A stretch of 64,000 nt of DNA from JAPOXR01 sp963662395 (GTDB lineage Bacteria; Pseudomonadota; Alphaproteobacteria; Rhodobacterales; Rhodobacteraceae): the NCBI GenBank assembly GCA_963662395.1, contig OY759511.1:4588001-4652000 (forward strand), given 5' to 3'. This document shows positions 1-8,489 of this stretch, one piece after another; position 1 is the stretch's first letter; each line of letters starts with the position of its first letter. Below the pieces are notes generated by a model. The model did no database searches and was not told the DNA's origin. It saw only the letters and a list, made by a program, of their open reading frames with translations. The translations under genes and the position numbers were made by a program.

Positions 1-599
1 AGGTCAAGCCGCCGGGTCCTGCGCAGCCGTTCGGCTTCCACAATTGCCTTGATCTGTTCAAGAACGCTGTCTAAATCATTGTTTATCAGCACATAATCGT
101 ATTCAGGCCAATGGTCGATCTCACCGCGAGCCTTTCGCATGCGCTCGTCAACCGTTTGCGCGCAATCGAGGCCCCGGGATTGCAACCGTCGTCGCAGCTC
201 GGCGATCGAAGGTGGAAGCACGAATATGGAGACGGTGTCGGCGACGTAGCTGGAATTGCGAATCTGCTGGCTGCCCTGCCAGTCGATATCAAAAACGATA
301 TCGCCGGCACTGTCGATTGCGCTCTCCACCGGCGCCTTTGGCGAGCCATACATATGCCCGAATACCCGGGCAAATTCGAGGAACATTCCAGCCTCGACCA
401 TTTCGGCAAATTCCGAATCGGATCGGAAGAAATACTCGCGCCCGTCCTGCTCGCCCGGCCGGGGCGGGCGAGTTGTCGCCGATATCGAAAACGAAATCCG
501 TGAGTCCCATTCGATCAGTCGTCGGGCGAGGGTTGTCTTCCCGACACCCGACGGTGACGACAAGATGATCAGCAATCCCCTGCGTTCGCCCTCACTCAT
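1..599 (-). CDS. gmk: Guanylate kinase (3' end beyond window)
   Basis: Cytosolic kinase that phosphorylates GMP to GDP with ATP, feeding GTP/dGTP synthesis. The frame starts at ATG 597-599 and stays open to base 1, so about 199 residues are visible and only a few C-terminal ones are missing (family about 205-215). The P-loop SSPSGVGKTTL lies near residues 14-24, and the GMP-binding signature TTRPPRPGEQDGREYFF follows near residues 42-58. YGSPKAPVESA and the DIDWQGS motif are also present. No gene lies close upstream; the next gene on this strand ends 397 bases away. Identification is secure from these motifs. Confidence 0.95.
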   Translation of the reverse strand, partial: MSEGERRGLLIILSSPSGVGKTTLARRLIEWDSRISFSISATTRPPRPGEQDGREYFFRSDSEFAEMVEAGMFLEFARVFGHMYGSPKAPVESAIDSAGDIVFDIDWQGSQQIRNSSYVADTVSIFVLPPSIAELRRRLQSRGLDCAQTVDERMRKARGEIDHWPEYDYVLINNDLDSVLEQIKAIVEAERLRRTRRLD

Positions 600-996
600 C
601 CAATTCCTCTCGGCACCGACATTTCCCGGGGTTCCTATACCTTAAACCGCTACACTTAAAGGTTGGAAAATGAGCCGGTCGCCTTCGGCCGGTGATCGCG
701 AGGCGGCAGAATGGAGACCTGGCCCGACGATCAACAGCTGCTGCATCCCTTCGCACCGGCCGATGCCGGAATGACCGGGGATGGAGGATCCTCCGGTCTC
801 TCGGCGGGAAATCCCGAGGGGGGACGAGACCGGCACGCGGCCTCATTGGCACCATGGCCGGCCCGTATCGCGAGGCAGGCAGGGGGTTGACCCGGCTCGT
901 CAATCCGCTCTCGAGGCAGCGCCTGGCAGCCATGTCCCCGGAGCCTGCACGGGCGTCCGGACGGTTCCATTCCGGAGGTCCCGCCGCCCTCGCTCC
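600..996. other. Noncoding gap with nested inverted repeat
   Basis: I see no convincing gene in these 397 bases; short open frames here have no recognisable domain. A compact hairpin is possible at 793-833: CCGGTCTC (793-800) pairs with GAGACCGG (826-833), and CGGG-AAAT-CCCG forms an inner hairpin at 804-815. There is no T-run, so a standard intrinsic terminator is not supported. It lies downstream of the aconitate isomerase gene (minus strand) and upstream of gmk. Confidence 0.4.
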
Positions 997-2094
997 TCAG
1001 CCATGTGCCCAGATTGCCCGGGGAACCATGACCTCGCCGCGGGCAATGAGCCTTGCGGTGCGCGTGATGCCGGCCGAGACAAACTCGAAGGGTGAGATTC
1101 TGTAGCACACCTGGACATCCATTGTGCCCATCGGATGCTCGATCACGACATTTGCCGGCGAGGCGTCAATTGATCGGGTGACCCCTTCCGCCACCGTCGC
1201 CGGTGCCAGTGCACAGGCAGCAAGACATTGCGACCCGGTTACGGCGAGCGTCGGATGCGTGGTCCAGGGCATGAAATACCTGGCGGCAAAGTGACCCCTT
1301 CCGCCCGGCGCGGCAACAAGACCGAATTTCGGCACCACCGACCGCGTGACATCGCCGAGCCCCATGCGCCAGCCTGCTTCCTTCCGGATTGCTTCCATGC
1401 GGGCAAACAGATCCGGCATGGAATCCAGTTCCCGATGGTCCTCGTGGCCGGAAATGCCGAAATCAACGGCACGCGCGATCACCATGGGCATGGCAACGTC
1501 GACGCATGATACCGGGATGCCTCCGATGTTCTCCATCGGTCGGCCAGTGGGAAACATCGACCCGGTGCGTGAGCCTGTCACCTCGAGGAAGTTCAATGCG
1601 ACCGGCGCGGCGCGGCCCGGAACGCCGTCGATAGCGGTCTCTCCCTCATATTGCACGACACCTCCCGGTGTCCTGACGACGGCCTCGATCAACGCCCCGG
1701 TATTCACCGCCCGGATTCTCACCCCGGTGACTGGCTCTCCGGCCGCGATCAGCCCCATCTCGATCGCTGCCGGAGCGACGCCAACCAGGATGTTGCCGCA
1801 GGTAGGTGCAAAATCGACGAGGCGTTCCTCGACCGACACCTGCGCAAAAAGGTAATCCACATCGGCGGAGGGGTCCCCTGACGGCGACAGGATTGCCGCC
1901 TTGGTGGTTACCGCCGTGCCGCCGCCGACCCCGTCGATATTGCGGGAATTGCCGGCACCGATGACGGCAACCAGGATCCTCGAGAGATGATCGCGGTCAT
2001 GGGGCAGATCGGCGGAGCTGAAATAGGGCCCGCGCGACGTCCCGCCACGCAAGAACAGGAACGGAAGCCGATGCTGGGTCACCGAAGTGGCCAT
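997..2094 (-). CDS. PrpF/4-oxalomesaconate tautomerase-family isomerase
   Basis: A 365-residue protein of the PrpF family (two diaminopimelate-epimerase-like lobes). Members isomerise double bonds in aconitate-type tricarboxylates (2-methyl-trans-aconitate, 4-oxalomesaconate). The N-terminal FLRGGTSRGPYF, the Cys in APTCGNI (about residue 98) and a second Cys motif GSQCLAAC near 290 match the two-lobe active site. Its start overlaps the end of the TctA-TctB fusion by 16 bases, so it is almost certainly co-transcribed with the transporter. With tcuAB nearby, interconversion of aconitate isomers or a related tricarboxylate is the likely role. Exact substrate cannot be read from sequence. Confidence 0.85.
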   Translation of the reverse strand: MATSVTQHRLPFLFLRGGTSRGPYFSSADLPHDRDHLSRILVAVIGAGNSRNIDGVGGGTAVTTKAAILSPSGDPSADVDYLFAQVSVEERLVDFAPTCGNILVGVAPAAIEMGLIAAGEPVTGVRIRAVNTGALIEAVVRTPGGVVQYEGETAIDGVPGRAAPVALNFLEVTGSRTGSMFPTGRPMENIGGIPVSCVDVAMPMVIARAVDFGISGHEDHRELDSMPDLFARMEAIRKEAGWRMGLGDVTRSVVPKFGLVAAPGGRGHFAARYFMPWTTHPTLAVTGSQCLAACALAPATVAEGVTRSIDASPANVVIEHPMGTMDVQVCYRISPFEFVSAGITRTARLIARGEVMVPRAIWAHG

Positions 2095-4094
2095 GGCAGG
2101 TCAACGAGTTCCTGCAGCAGTCCGGGCGGAAAATCACGGTTCAGCGTCGAGGCAAGAAAGATCATGAATGCCACCCCTGCCGCCGAGAACAGCACGGTTC
2201 GTGTCCAGCCCAGGCGCGCACGGCGGCGGAAGAACGCCACCATGAAGAAGACCAGCGCCAGTATGAACCCCAGCAACGACGTCAGGACAAGCAGCATGGC
2301 AAGCCAGGCAAGGGTCTCCCAAAGCCCGTGCGGGGCCCCGGCATCTTCACCTCCGGCCTCCCGGTCGGCAAACACGGCATCGCTCTCCGGCGCCCGGGCC
2401 ATGCGAAGCAGCAGCAGCAACAAGGCCACGATTCCTGCCGTCGCCACAACCAGCGGGAAGATCCTGTCGGAGGTGTTGTCGATCAGCGCGGCATTGATCC
2501 AGGTCACGATCATGTAGGCAAGCATGAGCAGCAGAAAGATCAGCGGCGCCCGCTTCGACCCGGTTTCGACCGCACCTTCGGAGAGGATCTGCCGTGACTG
2601 GCGAATGCCGACGATTACCGAGACCACCGTGACCAGCAGAATGACGATGACGATGGGCGAGGCGATGTAGTCCAGGCCGTCCTCGAGGCCACGCCTGAAC
2701 CGGAAGGTGGCAATCTGCAAGGCATTTGCCGAATACACCTCCGCCTGGCTCGACAGCACGAAACCAATCAGGAATGCCGGACGGGACCAATCGAACCTGC
2801 GCAGGAAGATACCAAGCAGGCCGATGGCAAACAGGGTCACGAGGTCACCGAGCGATTGCCGTGACTGGAACGCCGCGAAGGAGATCATCATGAACAGGAA
2901 CGGGGCAAGAAGGGCAAACCGGATTGTCGTCAGGCGCGCAATGCCACCGGACAGCGCGATGCACAGACCCGCCCCCACGACATTGGCAAGCGCCAGTGAC
3001 CAGACGATCGTGTAGGTCACGTTCAGGTCGTTCTGGATCATCTGGGGCCCGGCGGTGTAACCGAGAAGAGCAAGACCGCCAATGAATACCGCCATTGACC
3101 CCGAGCCGGGAATACCGAAGATCAGGGTTGGCACCAGGCCGCCACCTTCCTTGGCATTATTCGAACTCTCCGGTCCGATCACGCCCCTGATCTCACCGGA
3201 GCCGAATTTCGACTTGTCGGCGGTCGTTTGCACCGCATGGCCATAGGCGATCCAGTCGACGACCGATCCTCCGAGACCCGGAATGACACCAACGATGACC
3301 CCGATGACCGAACAGCGAATCGACAACCAGATATTGGCCGCCCAGTCGCGAAGTCCCTGTGCCCATCCTGCACCGAGCCGTGCTTCCCGGGCGATGGACT
3401 GATCCTGGCGCAACAGGCTGATGATTTCCGGAATTGCAAAGATCCCGAGCCCCACGATGACCAGCTTGATGCCGTCAGTCAGGTAGGGGATATCGTATGT
3501 CGCCATTCGCAGCGAGCCACCGTGGCTGGCCTCGCCGATGGTCCCGATCAACAATCCCAGGCAGGCGGCGGCAATCCCCTTGAGCGGCAAACGCCCTGCA
3601 AGGATGGCCACCATGGCAAGACCCAGCAATGTCACGGCCAGCATCTCCGGCATCGCGAAGGCAAGCACAAGCGGTCGTGCGATCAGGATGAAGAATGTCA
3701 GGATGGTCGCCCCGAACAGGCCGCCGAACAGCGATGACACGAAGGCTGCGGCCAGCGCCCTCGCCGCTTCGCCGTTTCGCGCCAGCGGGAAGCCGTCAAG
3801 AACGGTCGCCTGCGATGCTGAAGACCCGGGGATACCCATGAGCACGCTGGCAAACGTGTCCGATGTCGGCACCACGGCAACCAGTCCGACCATGAGCGCC
3901 AGCCCCGCTACCGGATCCATCCCGAACATGAATGGCAGGACCAGGGACAATCCGGCAATACCTCCCAATCCCGGGAAAACGCCGACCGACAACCCCAGCA
4001 ACACTCCGACGACAAGAAAACCCAGCTGTTGCGGTTGCAGAATGAGTGCAAACGCTTCGGCGAGTGCTGGCAGCGCCGTCACCAAGAGATCCAT
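2079..4094 (-). CDS. TctA-TctB fused permease of a tripartite tricarboxylate transporter
   Basis: A 671-residue inner-membrane protein. Residues 1 to about 500 are a TctA large permease: about ten or more hydrophobic segments and the hallmark GVFPGLGGIAGLSLVLPF near residue 40, with a second GVIPGLGGSVVDW near 265. TctA alone is usually about 500 residues. The extra C-terminal 150 or so residues hold four more hydrophobic segments in the pattern of the small TctB subunit, so both membrane subunits appear fused. Downstream of tctC by 53 bases and overlapping the isomerase gene. Imports a tricarboxylate or other carboxylate using the membrane ion gradient. The TctB assignment of the tail is inferred from size, topology and context. 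Confidence 0.88.
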   Translation of the reverse strand: MDLLVTALPALAEAFALILQPQQLGFLVVGVLLGLSVGVFPGLGGIAGLSLVLPFMFGMDPVAGLALMVGLVAVVPTSDTFASVLMGIPGSSASQATVLDGFPLARNGEAARALAAAFVSSLFGGLFGATILTFFILIARPLVLAFAMPEMLAVTLLGLAMVAILAGRLPLKGIAAACLGLLIGTIGEASHGGSLRMATYDIPYLTDGIKLVIVGLGIFAIPEIISLLRQDQSIAREARLGAGWAQGLRDWAANIWLSIRCSVIGVIVGVIPGLGGSVVDWIAYGHAVQTTADKSKFGSGEIRGVIGPESSNNAKEGGGLVPTLIFGIPGSGSMAVFIGGLALLGYTAGPQMIQNDLNVTYTIVWSLALANVVGAGLCIALSGGIARLTTIRFALLAPFLFMMISFAAFQSRQSLGDLVTLFAIGLLGIFLRRFDWSRPAFLIGFVLSSQAEVYSANALQIATFRFRRGLEDGLDYIASPIVIVILLVTVVSVIVGIRQSRQILSEGAVETGSKRAPLIFLLLMLAYMIVTWINAALIDNTSDRIFPLVVATAGIVALLLLLLRMARAPESDAVFADREAGGEDAGAPHGLWETLAWLAMLLVLTSLLGFILALVFFMVAFFRRRARLGWTRTVLFSAAGVAFMIFLASTLNRDFPPGLLQELVDLPWPLR

Positions 4095-4147
4095 GATCCG
4101 CCCCGGGTTGGGGTGCCCCCCGCATCACGGGCGGGGGGCACGGGTTT

Positions 4148-5236
4148 CTATTCCTTCAGTGAAACACCAAAGTCCTCTTCAAGCCAGTTGACGACAAATG
4201 TCTTGGCCGCGGCATCGACCTCCGTGCCAAGCTTCAGGGTCTCCTGGGCCTGGCTGCCGGTCATCTGCGGGTAGACACCGAGGCGTTTTGCCGAGATTTC
4301 GGCAAAGTCATCGCGGGCAATGACGGCGTTCAGGGCCGCAGTATAGGTCTCGATGGCTTCGGCGCTGGCACCATTGGGAAGGAAGATCATCTTCTGTGCC
4401 GGGAATCCGGCAATCATGAATGCCTTCCAGGCATCCCAGGCTTCACCACTGGTTTCGCAAGCCGGCGTTGCTTCGCAAACCTCCCTGAATGACGGGATCT
4501 CGGGGAATGTCGGATCACGCACGATATTGCCATCAGCATCGAGCGCCCCCCAGGTCATCCACGGAACGGCAGACCCCGCTTCAACCAGGGGCACGACGTT
4601 GGACAGGTATGCCGAGGATGTCTGGTAGTCGACATTGGCCTCGCCCCGTTCGAACATCAGGCGACCATCACCCCGGCCCTTGATTCCGAATACAGGTTCG
4701 ACATTCATGCCAAGCATTTTCCATGCCAGGAGAGGCACCAGGTCGAGGCGCGTTGCTCCCTGGCTGCCCCAGATGAAGTATTGGTCAGCCAGGCCAGATG
4801 CATCAAGACCATCGAGTTTCGATGCCTCTTCCGGCGGAAGATAGGCGACACCTCCGGTTCCCGATGCCAGCACGACATTCCAGTCGCCGTACTCGTATTT
4901 CACCCGGGGGTCGTCCAGGAGATATGGAAACTGGGTCGAACCGGACGAGCCGAATATCAGGGTTCCCTCGGTATCTTCGTAGGTTTGTTCCTGGAACCAG
5001 TTGGCACCCTTGGTCGAGCCGGCTCCCGGCATGAACTTGACGACAATGGTCGGGCTGCCCGGAAGGGCATCGGACAACAACGGGGCATAGAAATTGGCCC
5101 ATTTGGCCGAGCCACCGGACTCCGAGAAGGGAATGACGAATTCGACAGTCTTTCCTGTCAAATCGATCCCGTCAGCAAGGGCGCCCGTGGATGCGAGGGC
5201 AATGGTGGCCGCAATGGCCGTGGATTTGAACATCAT
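4148..5236 (-). CDS. TctC-type periplasmic solute-binding protein
   Basis: Extracytoplasmic substrate receptor of the tripartite tricarboxylate transporter. The chosen start (ATG at 5234-5236) follows AGAGAGGA by four bases and gives 362 residues with a clean signal peptide (MMFKSTAIAATIALASTGALA, cleavage near 21). After it come GKTVEFVIPFSESGGSAKWA and KFMPGAGSTKGANWF, the conserved substrate-loop regions of the TctC family. First gene of the operon tctC - tctAB fusion - isomerase, and divergent from the response regulator 102 bases away, which probably controls it. An upstream in-frame ATG exists, but a start there would bury the signal peptide. Confidence 0.9.
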   Translation of the reverse strand: MMFKSTAIAATIALASTGALADGIDLTGKTVEFVIPFSESGGSAKWANFYAPLLSDALPGSPTIVVKFMPGAGSTKGANWFQEQTYEDTEGTLIFGSSGSTQFPYLLDDPRVKYEYGDWNVVLASGTGGVAYLPPEEASKLDGLDASGLADQYFIWGSQGATRLDLVPLLAWKMLGMNVEPVFGIKGRGDGRLMFERGEANVDYQTSSAYLSNVVPLVEAGSAVPWMTWGALDADGNIVRDPTFPEIPSFREVCEATPACETSGEAWDAWKAFMIAGFPAQKMIFLPNGASAEAIETYTAALNAVIARDDFAEISAKRLGVYPQMTGSQAQETLKLGTEVDAAAKTFVVNWLEEDFGVSLKE

Positions 5237-5338
5237 GGTATCCTCTCTTTGGCGGTCGGACCGCCGTTTGGCAGAAATTCCTGCGCTTGAACGATCGAGT
5301 CTATACTGCGAACCTTGCGTGAAACTGACGAGGACCAC
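5237..5338. promoter_or_regulatory. Divergent promoter region between tctC and the two-component system
   Basis: This 102-base gap separates oppositely transcribed tctC and the response-regulator gene, so both promoters and the regulator's binding sites must lie here or in the coding edges. The tctC ribosome-binding site AGAGAGGA is next to its start, and GAGGAC precedes the regulator's ATG. No clear sigma-70 boxes or operator repeat could be assigned by eye. Confidence 0.5.
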
Positions 5339-6010
5339 ATGCGCATCGCGATCATCGAGGACAATATCGGGGTTGCAAAGGGCATCGCCTATCGCATGCA
5401 GGATCGCGGGCATGCCACCGACATGATTCATGATGGACAAACTGCCGATTCGTTTCTCAGGTCAGACGAAAACGATATCGTGATCCTCGATATCAATTTG
5501 CCGAAGATGGACGGAATTTCGATCCTTCGCCGCATGCGGTCCCGTGGTGACCATCGCCCGGTTCTGCTTCTGACAGCCCGCGCCGCCACTGGCGACAGGG
5601 TCAGCGGCCTGGATGCCGGGGCAGATGATTACCTGGTCAAACCCTTTGAAATGAACGAGCTTGAAGCACGAGTGCGGGCGTTGGCACGGCGTGCGCGCCA
5701 TGCCTACGAGGCCGATTTCCGCCTCGGCAGGCTGCAATATCAACCCGACCGACGGCTGGTCAGCATCGATGGCAGGCCATTGGTCCTGCCACGGCGGGAA
5801 ATGGCGCTCCTTGATGCCCTGTTGCGGGCGCGCAACGGTGTGAAATCCAAGGATTCACTGATTGAAACTCTTTATGGAACTGGCGCCGATGTCGGCGAGA
5901 GCGCGATCGAGGCTCACGTGTCTCGCCTGCGCAAGAAGCTGGTGACGGCCGGAGTTGAAATCAGGGTGCTTCGCAATATCGGCTATGTTCTGCAGGAACG
6001 CCACCAATGA
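5339..6010 (+). CDS. TctD-like OmpR-family response regulator
   Basis: A 223-residue DNA-binding response regulator. Receiver domain: acidic pair E7-D8, phospho-acceptor D51 in VILDINLPKMDG, and the conserved Lys in YLVKPFE. The C-terminal winged helix (about 125-218) carries the OmpR-type VSRLRKKL recognition helix and the NIGYVL wing. The start at 5339 (MRIAIIEDN) puts the first beta strand at residue 2 and has GAGGAC upstream; an earlier in-frame ATG adds eight poorly fitting residues. Its stop overlaps the kinase start (ATGA). Position next to the transporter suggests it activates tctC in response to tricarboxylates, as TctD does (inference). Confidence 0.92.
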   Translation: MRIAIIEDNIGVAKGIAYRMQDRGHATDMIHDGQTADSFLRSDENDIVILDINLPKMDGISILRRMRSRGDHRPVLLLTARAATGDRVSGLDAGADDYLVKPFEMNELEARVRALARRARHAYEADFRLGRLQYQPDRRLVSIDGRPLVLPRREMALLDALLRARNGVKSKDSLIETLYGTGADVGESAIEAHVSRLRKKLVTAGVEIRVLRNIGYVLQERHQ

Positions 6011-7473
6011 ACCGGAGGTCTTTGAGAATTCGCCTGTTCGCAATCATCGTCCTGCCGCTCTTCCTGCTGGCGCTGATGATCGGGTTCTGGCGGATTGGCG
6101 TTGCACAGAATACGGCGCAGGAACTCCAGGACCGGAACCTCATGTTCACGGCACTTGCCGTATCGCGGGATGTTGCACGCGACGACGGAGATGCCATTTC
6201 GCCCGAGACGGAGAATTTCCTGAGCGAAACTGCCGGCGGACCCGTTCGCTACCACGTCTACGGACCGGATGGCGTGCTCGTGACCGGCTACGCGGTACCA
6301 CCGATTGCGCCCGGACAACTGGACCATGGCGAGGCCTTCGCCTTTTATGATGCAACCTACCAAGGTGACCCGGCGCGGGTACTGCGCATCAAGGACGAAG
6401 CCAGCATTGATGGATTGTCCGGAACCTTCACGATCACGGTTTGGCAGAACCTTGATGCACGCAACGCCTTTATTCGGGAATTGGGCATGCGATCGGCCGG
6501 GGTGATCGCGACATTGCTGCTCGGCGTGGCAATTCTTGTCTGGTTCGGTGTTGGCGTCGGCCTCAAGCCACTGATCGATCTCGAGGATGCGATCTCGAAC
6601 CGCTCGCCCGAAGACCTCAGCAGGATCAGGAGACCGGTGCCGGCCGAAGCGCGAGGCATCGTGTCTCAACTCAACCAGTTGCTGGACCGGATGAGAGTGA
6701 CCTACGAGGCACAGGCGGCTTTCGTCTCTGATGCTGCACATCAGCTGCGCAACCCGATTGCCGGATTGCGGGCCCTCGGGGAGTCCATCCAGTCTGCGGG
6801 GACACTGGGCGCGGCACATATGCGAGCTGGAGACCTTGTTGCGGAAGCGGCACGCGTCGGGGATCTCGCCGACCGGCTTCTGACGCTGGAGCGTGCGCGG
6901 GCCGAGCCTGGCAGCGAGGCATTCTCGCTGGTCAATCTGGGCATATTGGTGTCCGAGACTGTCATCGACCTGCAGGCATCCGCGGCAGCAAGAGGGGTCG
7001 CCTTGCATGTTCACGTCGCTGACGAGCCGGTATTCATGGCCGATGACCTGTTGCTGCGCGAAGCCCTCACCAACCTGATCAGCAATGCGATCATCCATGG
7101 CGGGCAGGAGTTGTCGTCAATCAGTGTCAGATTGAATTGCAATTCCCACTCGATTGACATGTCGGTCGAAAATGACGGCGCGTCTGTCGGCCAGGAGGAT
7201 TTCCACAAGATACTGGCGCGTTTCGGGCAAATCGACCCTGGCTCCGGAAGCGGGCTGGGGCTGTCAATCGCCGATGCTGTTGCCCGTCACCATGGCGGAG
7301 ACCTTGTCATCCACCCTTGCCCGAATGGCTTCGCCGTCACGATACGGCTGCCTCGAGCACGAGGCAGGAAAGTTGCACGGGCCAGTGATTATGCCGGCGG
7401 GATGCTCTCTGGATCGCGACAGGACATTTCTCGGAGTTGTGCGGCATCGCGGACCAGTGCCGCAAGCCGATAG
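6007..7473 (+). CDS. TctE-like sensor histidine kinase
   Basis: A 488-residue membrane sensor kinase. TM1 is at about 10-28, followed by a periplasmic sensor region, TM2 at about 165-187, then dimerisation and ATPase domains. The H-box is SDAAHQLRNPI (His245), the N-box NLISNAIIHG and the G-box GSGSGLGLSIA. TctE-type kinases sense tricarboxylates. Its start overlaps the regulator's stop by four bases. Its last 85 bases overlap the convergent tcuB gene, so the final 28 or so residues beyond the catalytic domain are an unusual Ser/Arg-rich tail and could be a later stop-codon loss. Confidence 0.92.
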   Translation: MNRRSLRIRLFAIIVLPLFLLALMIGFWRIGVAQNTAQELQDRNLMFTALAVSRDVARDDGDAISPETENFLSETAGGPVRYHVYGPDGVLVTGYAVPPIAPGQLDHGEAFAFYDATYQGDPARVLRIKDEASIDGLSGTFTITVWQNLDARNAFIRELGMRSAGVIATLLLGVAILVWFGVGVGLKPLIDLEDAISNRSPEDLSRIRRPVPAEARGIVSQLNQLLDRMRVTYEAQAAFVSDAAHQLRNPIAGLRALGESIQSAGTLGAAHMRAGDLVAEAARVGDLADRLLTLERARAEPGSEAFSLVNLGILVSETVIDLQASAAARGVALHVHVADEPVFMADDLLLREALTNLISNAIIHGGQELSSISVRLNCNSHSIDMSVENDGASVGQEDFHKILARFGQIDPGSGSGLGLSIADAVARHHGGDLVIHPCPNGFAVTIRLPRARGRKVARASDYAGGMLSGSRQDISRSCAASRTSAASR

Positions 7474-8489
7474 AAGCCGTGCACCATCTTCGAATACGGG
7501 GTCAGCAGGAAGAACGCGAGAACCGTGCCGAGATGCATGGCCAGCAGGGGTTCGACGAACACGGTGCCGGTTGTTGCGTACAGCAGAAGACCGGTCGCGC
7601 TGACCAGGAACAGCAGCACCACGAACGCAAATTCCCCGCGCCGGAATCGGGAAGCCCCGAGTTTCGGGTCGGATTTGAGTTTCAGCCAGGCCAATCCCGC
7701 CGTCCCCGAACAAAGCAGAATGCCGCCGGGGACGCCGAACAGCTTCGGCAGGCTGAATGGACCATAGGGCGCGGCGAGCCCGAAACCGTAATGAAGAATT
7801 GTGCCTGAAGCCGTCGATGCAAAACAGAGCAGGAACCCGTACATTGCCGCCTGGTGGAACCAGCGGCGCGTGTTCGAGTAGCGATCCTCATCCTCGAAAT
7901 TGCAACCCTCGCCATGACCGCCGGAGAGATTCGCCATTCGTCCGGCAGAACGAAGTGCGGTCATGATGTCCGATGGCGTGCATGACCCGCCGCCAATCGT
8001 CAGCCAGTAACGCCGAATCGACATGACAACGGCAATGATTGGCACCAGGAACGCCGGCAAGAAGATCATCACCATCAATCCATGAGACATGTAGGCATAG
8101 AATCCATTTCCCGAGCCCGGCCGCATGGCAGTTGCTAGGCCGAAAACAAGGGCAATCGCGGCAACGAGAAACACGGAAATCGTGGCACCGTTCCGGTGAA
8201 ACAGCCGGGCAAATCCGGTTGGCCATGCATGGGTTTTCCAGCTGTCCTGGCGGATGTCGGCCAGTGCCCTGGGCAGGTTCAATGCAAATTCATGCGGCTC
8301 GGTATACTGGCACGCGTAGTAACAACCGCGGCAGTCGTGGCAGAGATTTGCGATTTGGGTGATGTCACCATCGGCAAACACGCGTTGCCGGGAGATTGCC
8401 GGAAACACCGAACAATATCCCTCGCAATAACGGCATGCATTGCAGATCTCGATCTGGCGACGGGCCTCGCGATACACGTCAGATGACAT
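7389..8489 (-). CDS. tcuB: TcuB/CitB-type Fe-S and heme membrane electron carrier
   Basis: A 366-residue protein that reoxidises the FAD dehydrogenase TcuA and passes electrons to the quinone pool. The N-terminus has two cysteine clusters, CNACRYCEGYC and CHDCRGCYYAC, fitting ferredoxin-like Fe-S centres. Several transmembrane segments with conserved His follow. The start at 8489 (MSSDVYREARRQ) overlaps the tcuA stop by 11 bases; a longer frame begins inside tcuA and is less likely. Translationally coupled to tcuA and convergent with the sensor kinase. Family assignment is strong. Confidence 0.92.
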   Translation of the reverse strand: MSSDVYREARRQIEICNACRYCEGYCSVFPAISRQRVFADGDITQIANLCHDCRGCYYACQYTEPHEFALNLPRALADIRQDSWKTHAWPTGFARLFHRNGATISVFLVAAIALVFGLATAMRPGSGNGFYAYMSHGLMVMIFLPAFLVPIIAVVMSIRRYWLTIGGGSCTPSDIMTALRSAGRMANLSGGHGEGCNFEDEDRYSNTRRWFHQAAMYGFLLCFASTASGTILHYGFGLAAPYGPFSLPKLFGVPGGILLCSGTAGLAWLKLKSDPKLGASRFRRGEFAFVVLLFLVSATGLLLYATTGTVFVEPLLAMHLGTVLAFFLLTPYSKMVHGFYRLAALVRDAAQLREMSCRDPESIPPA

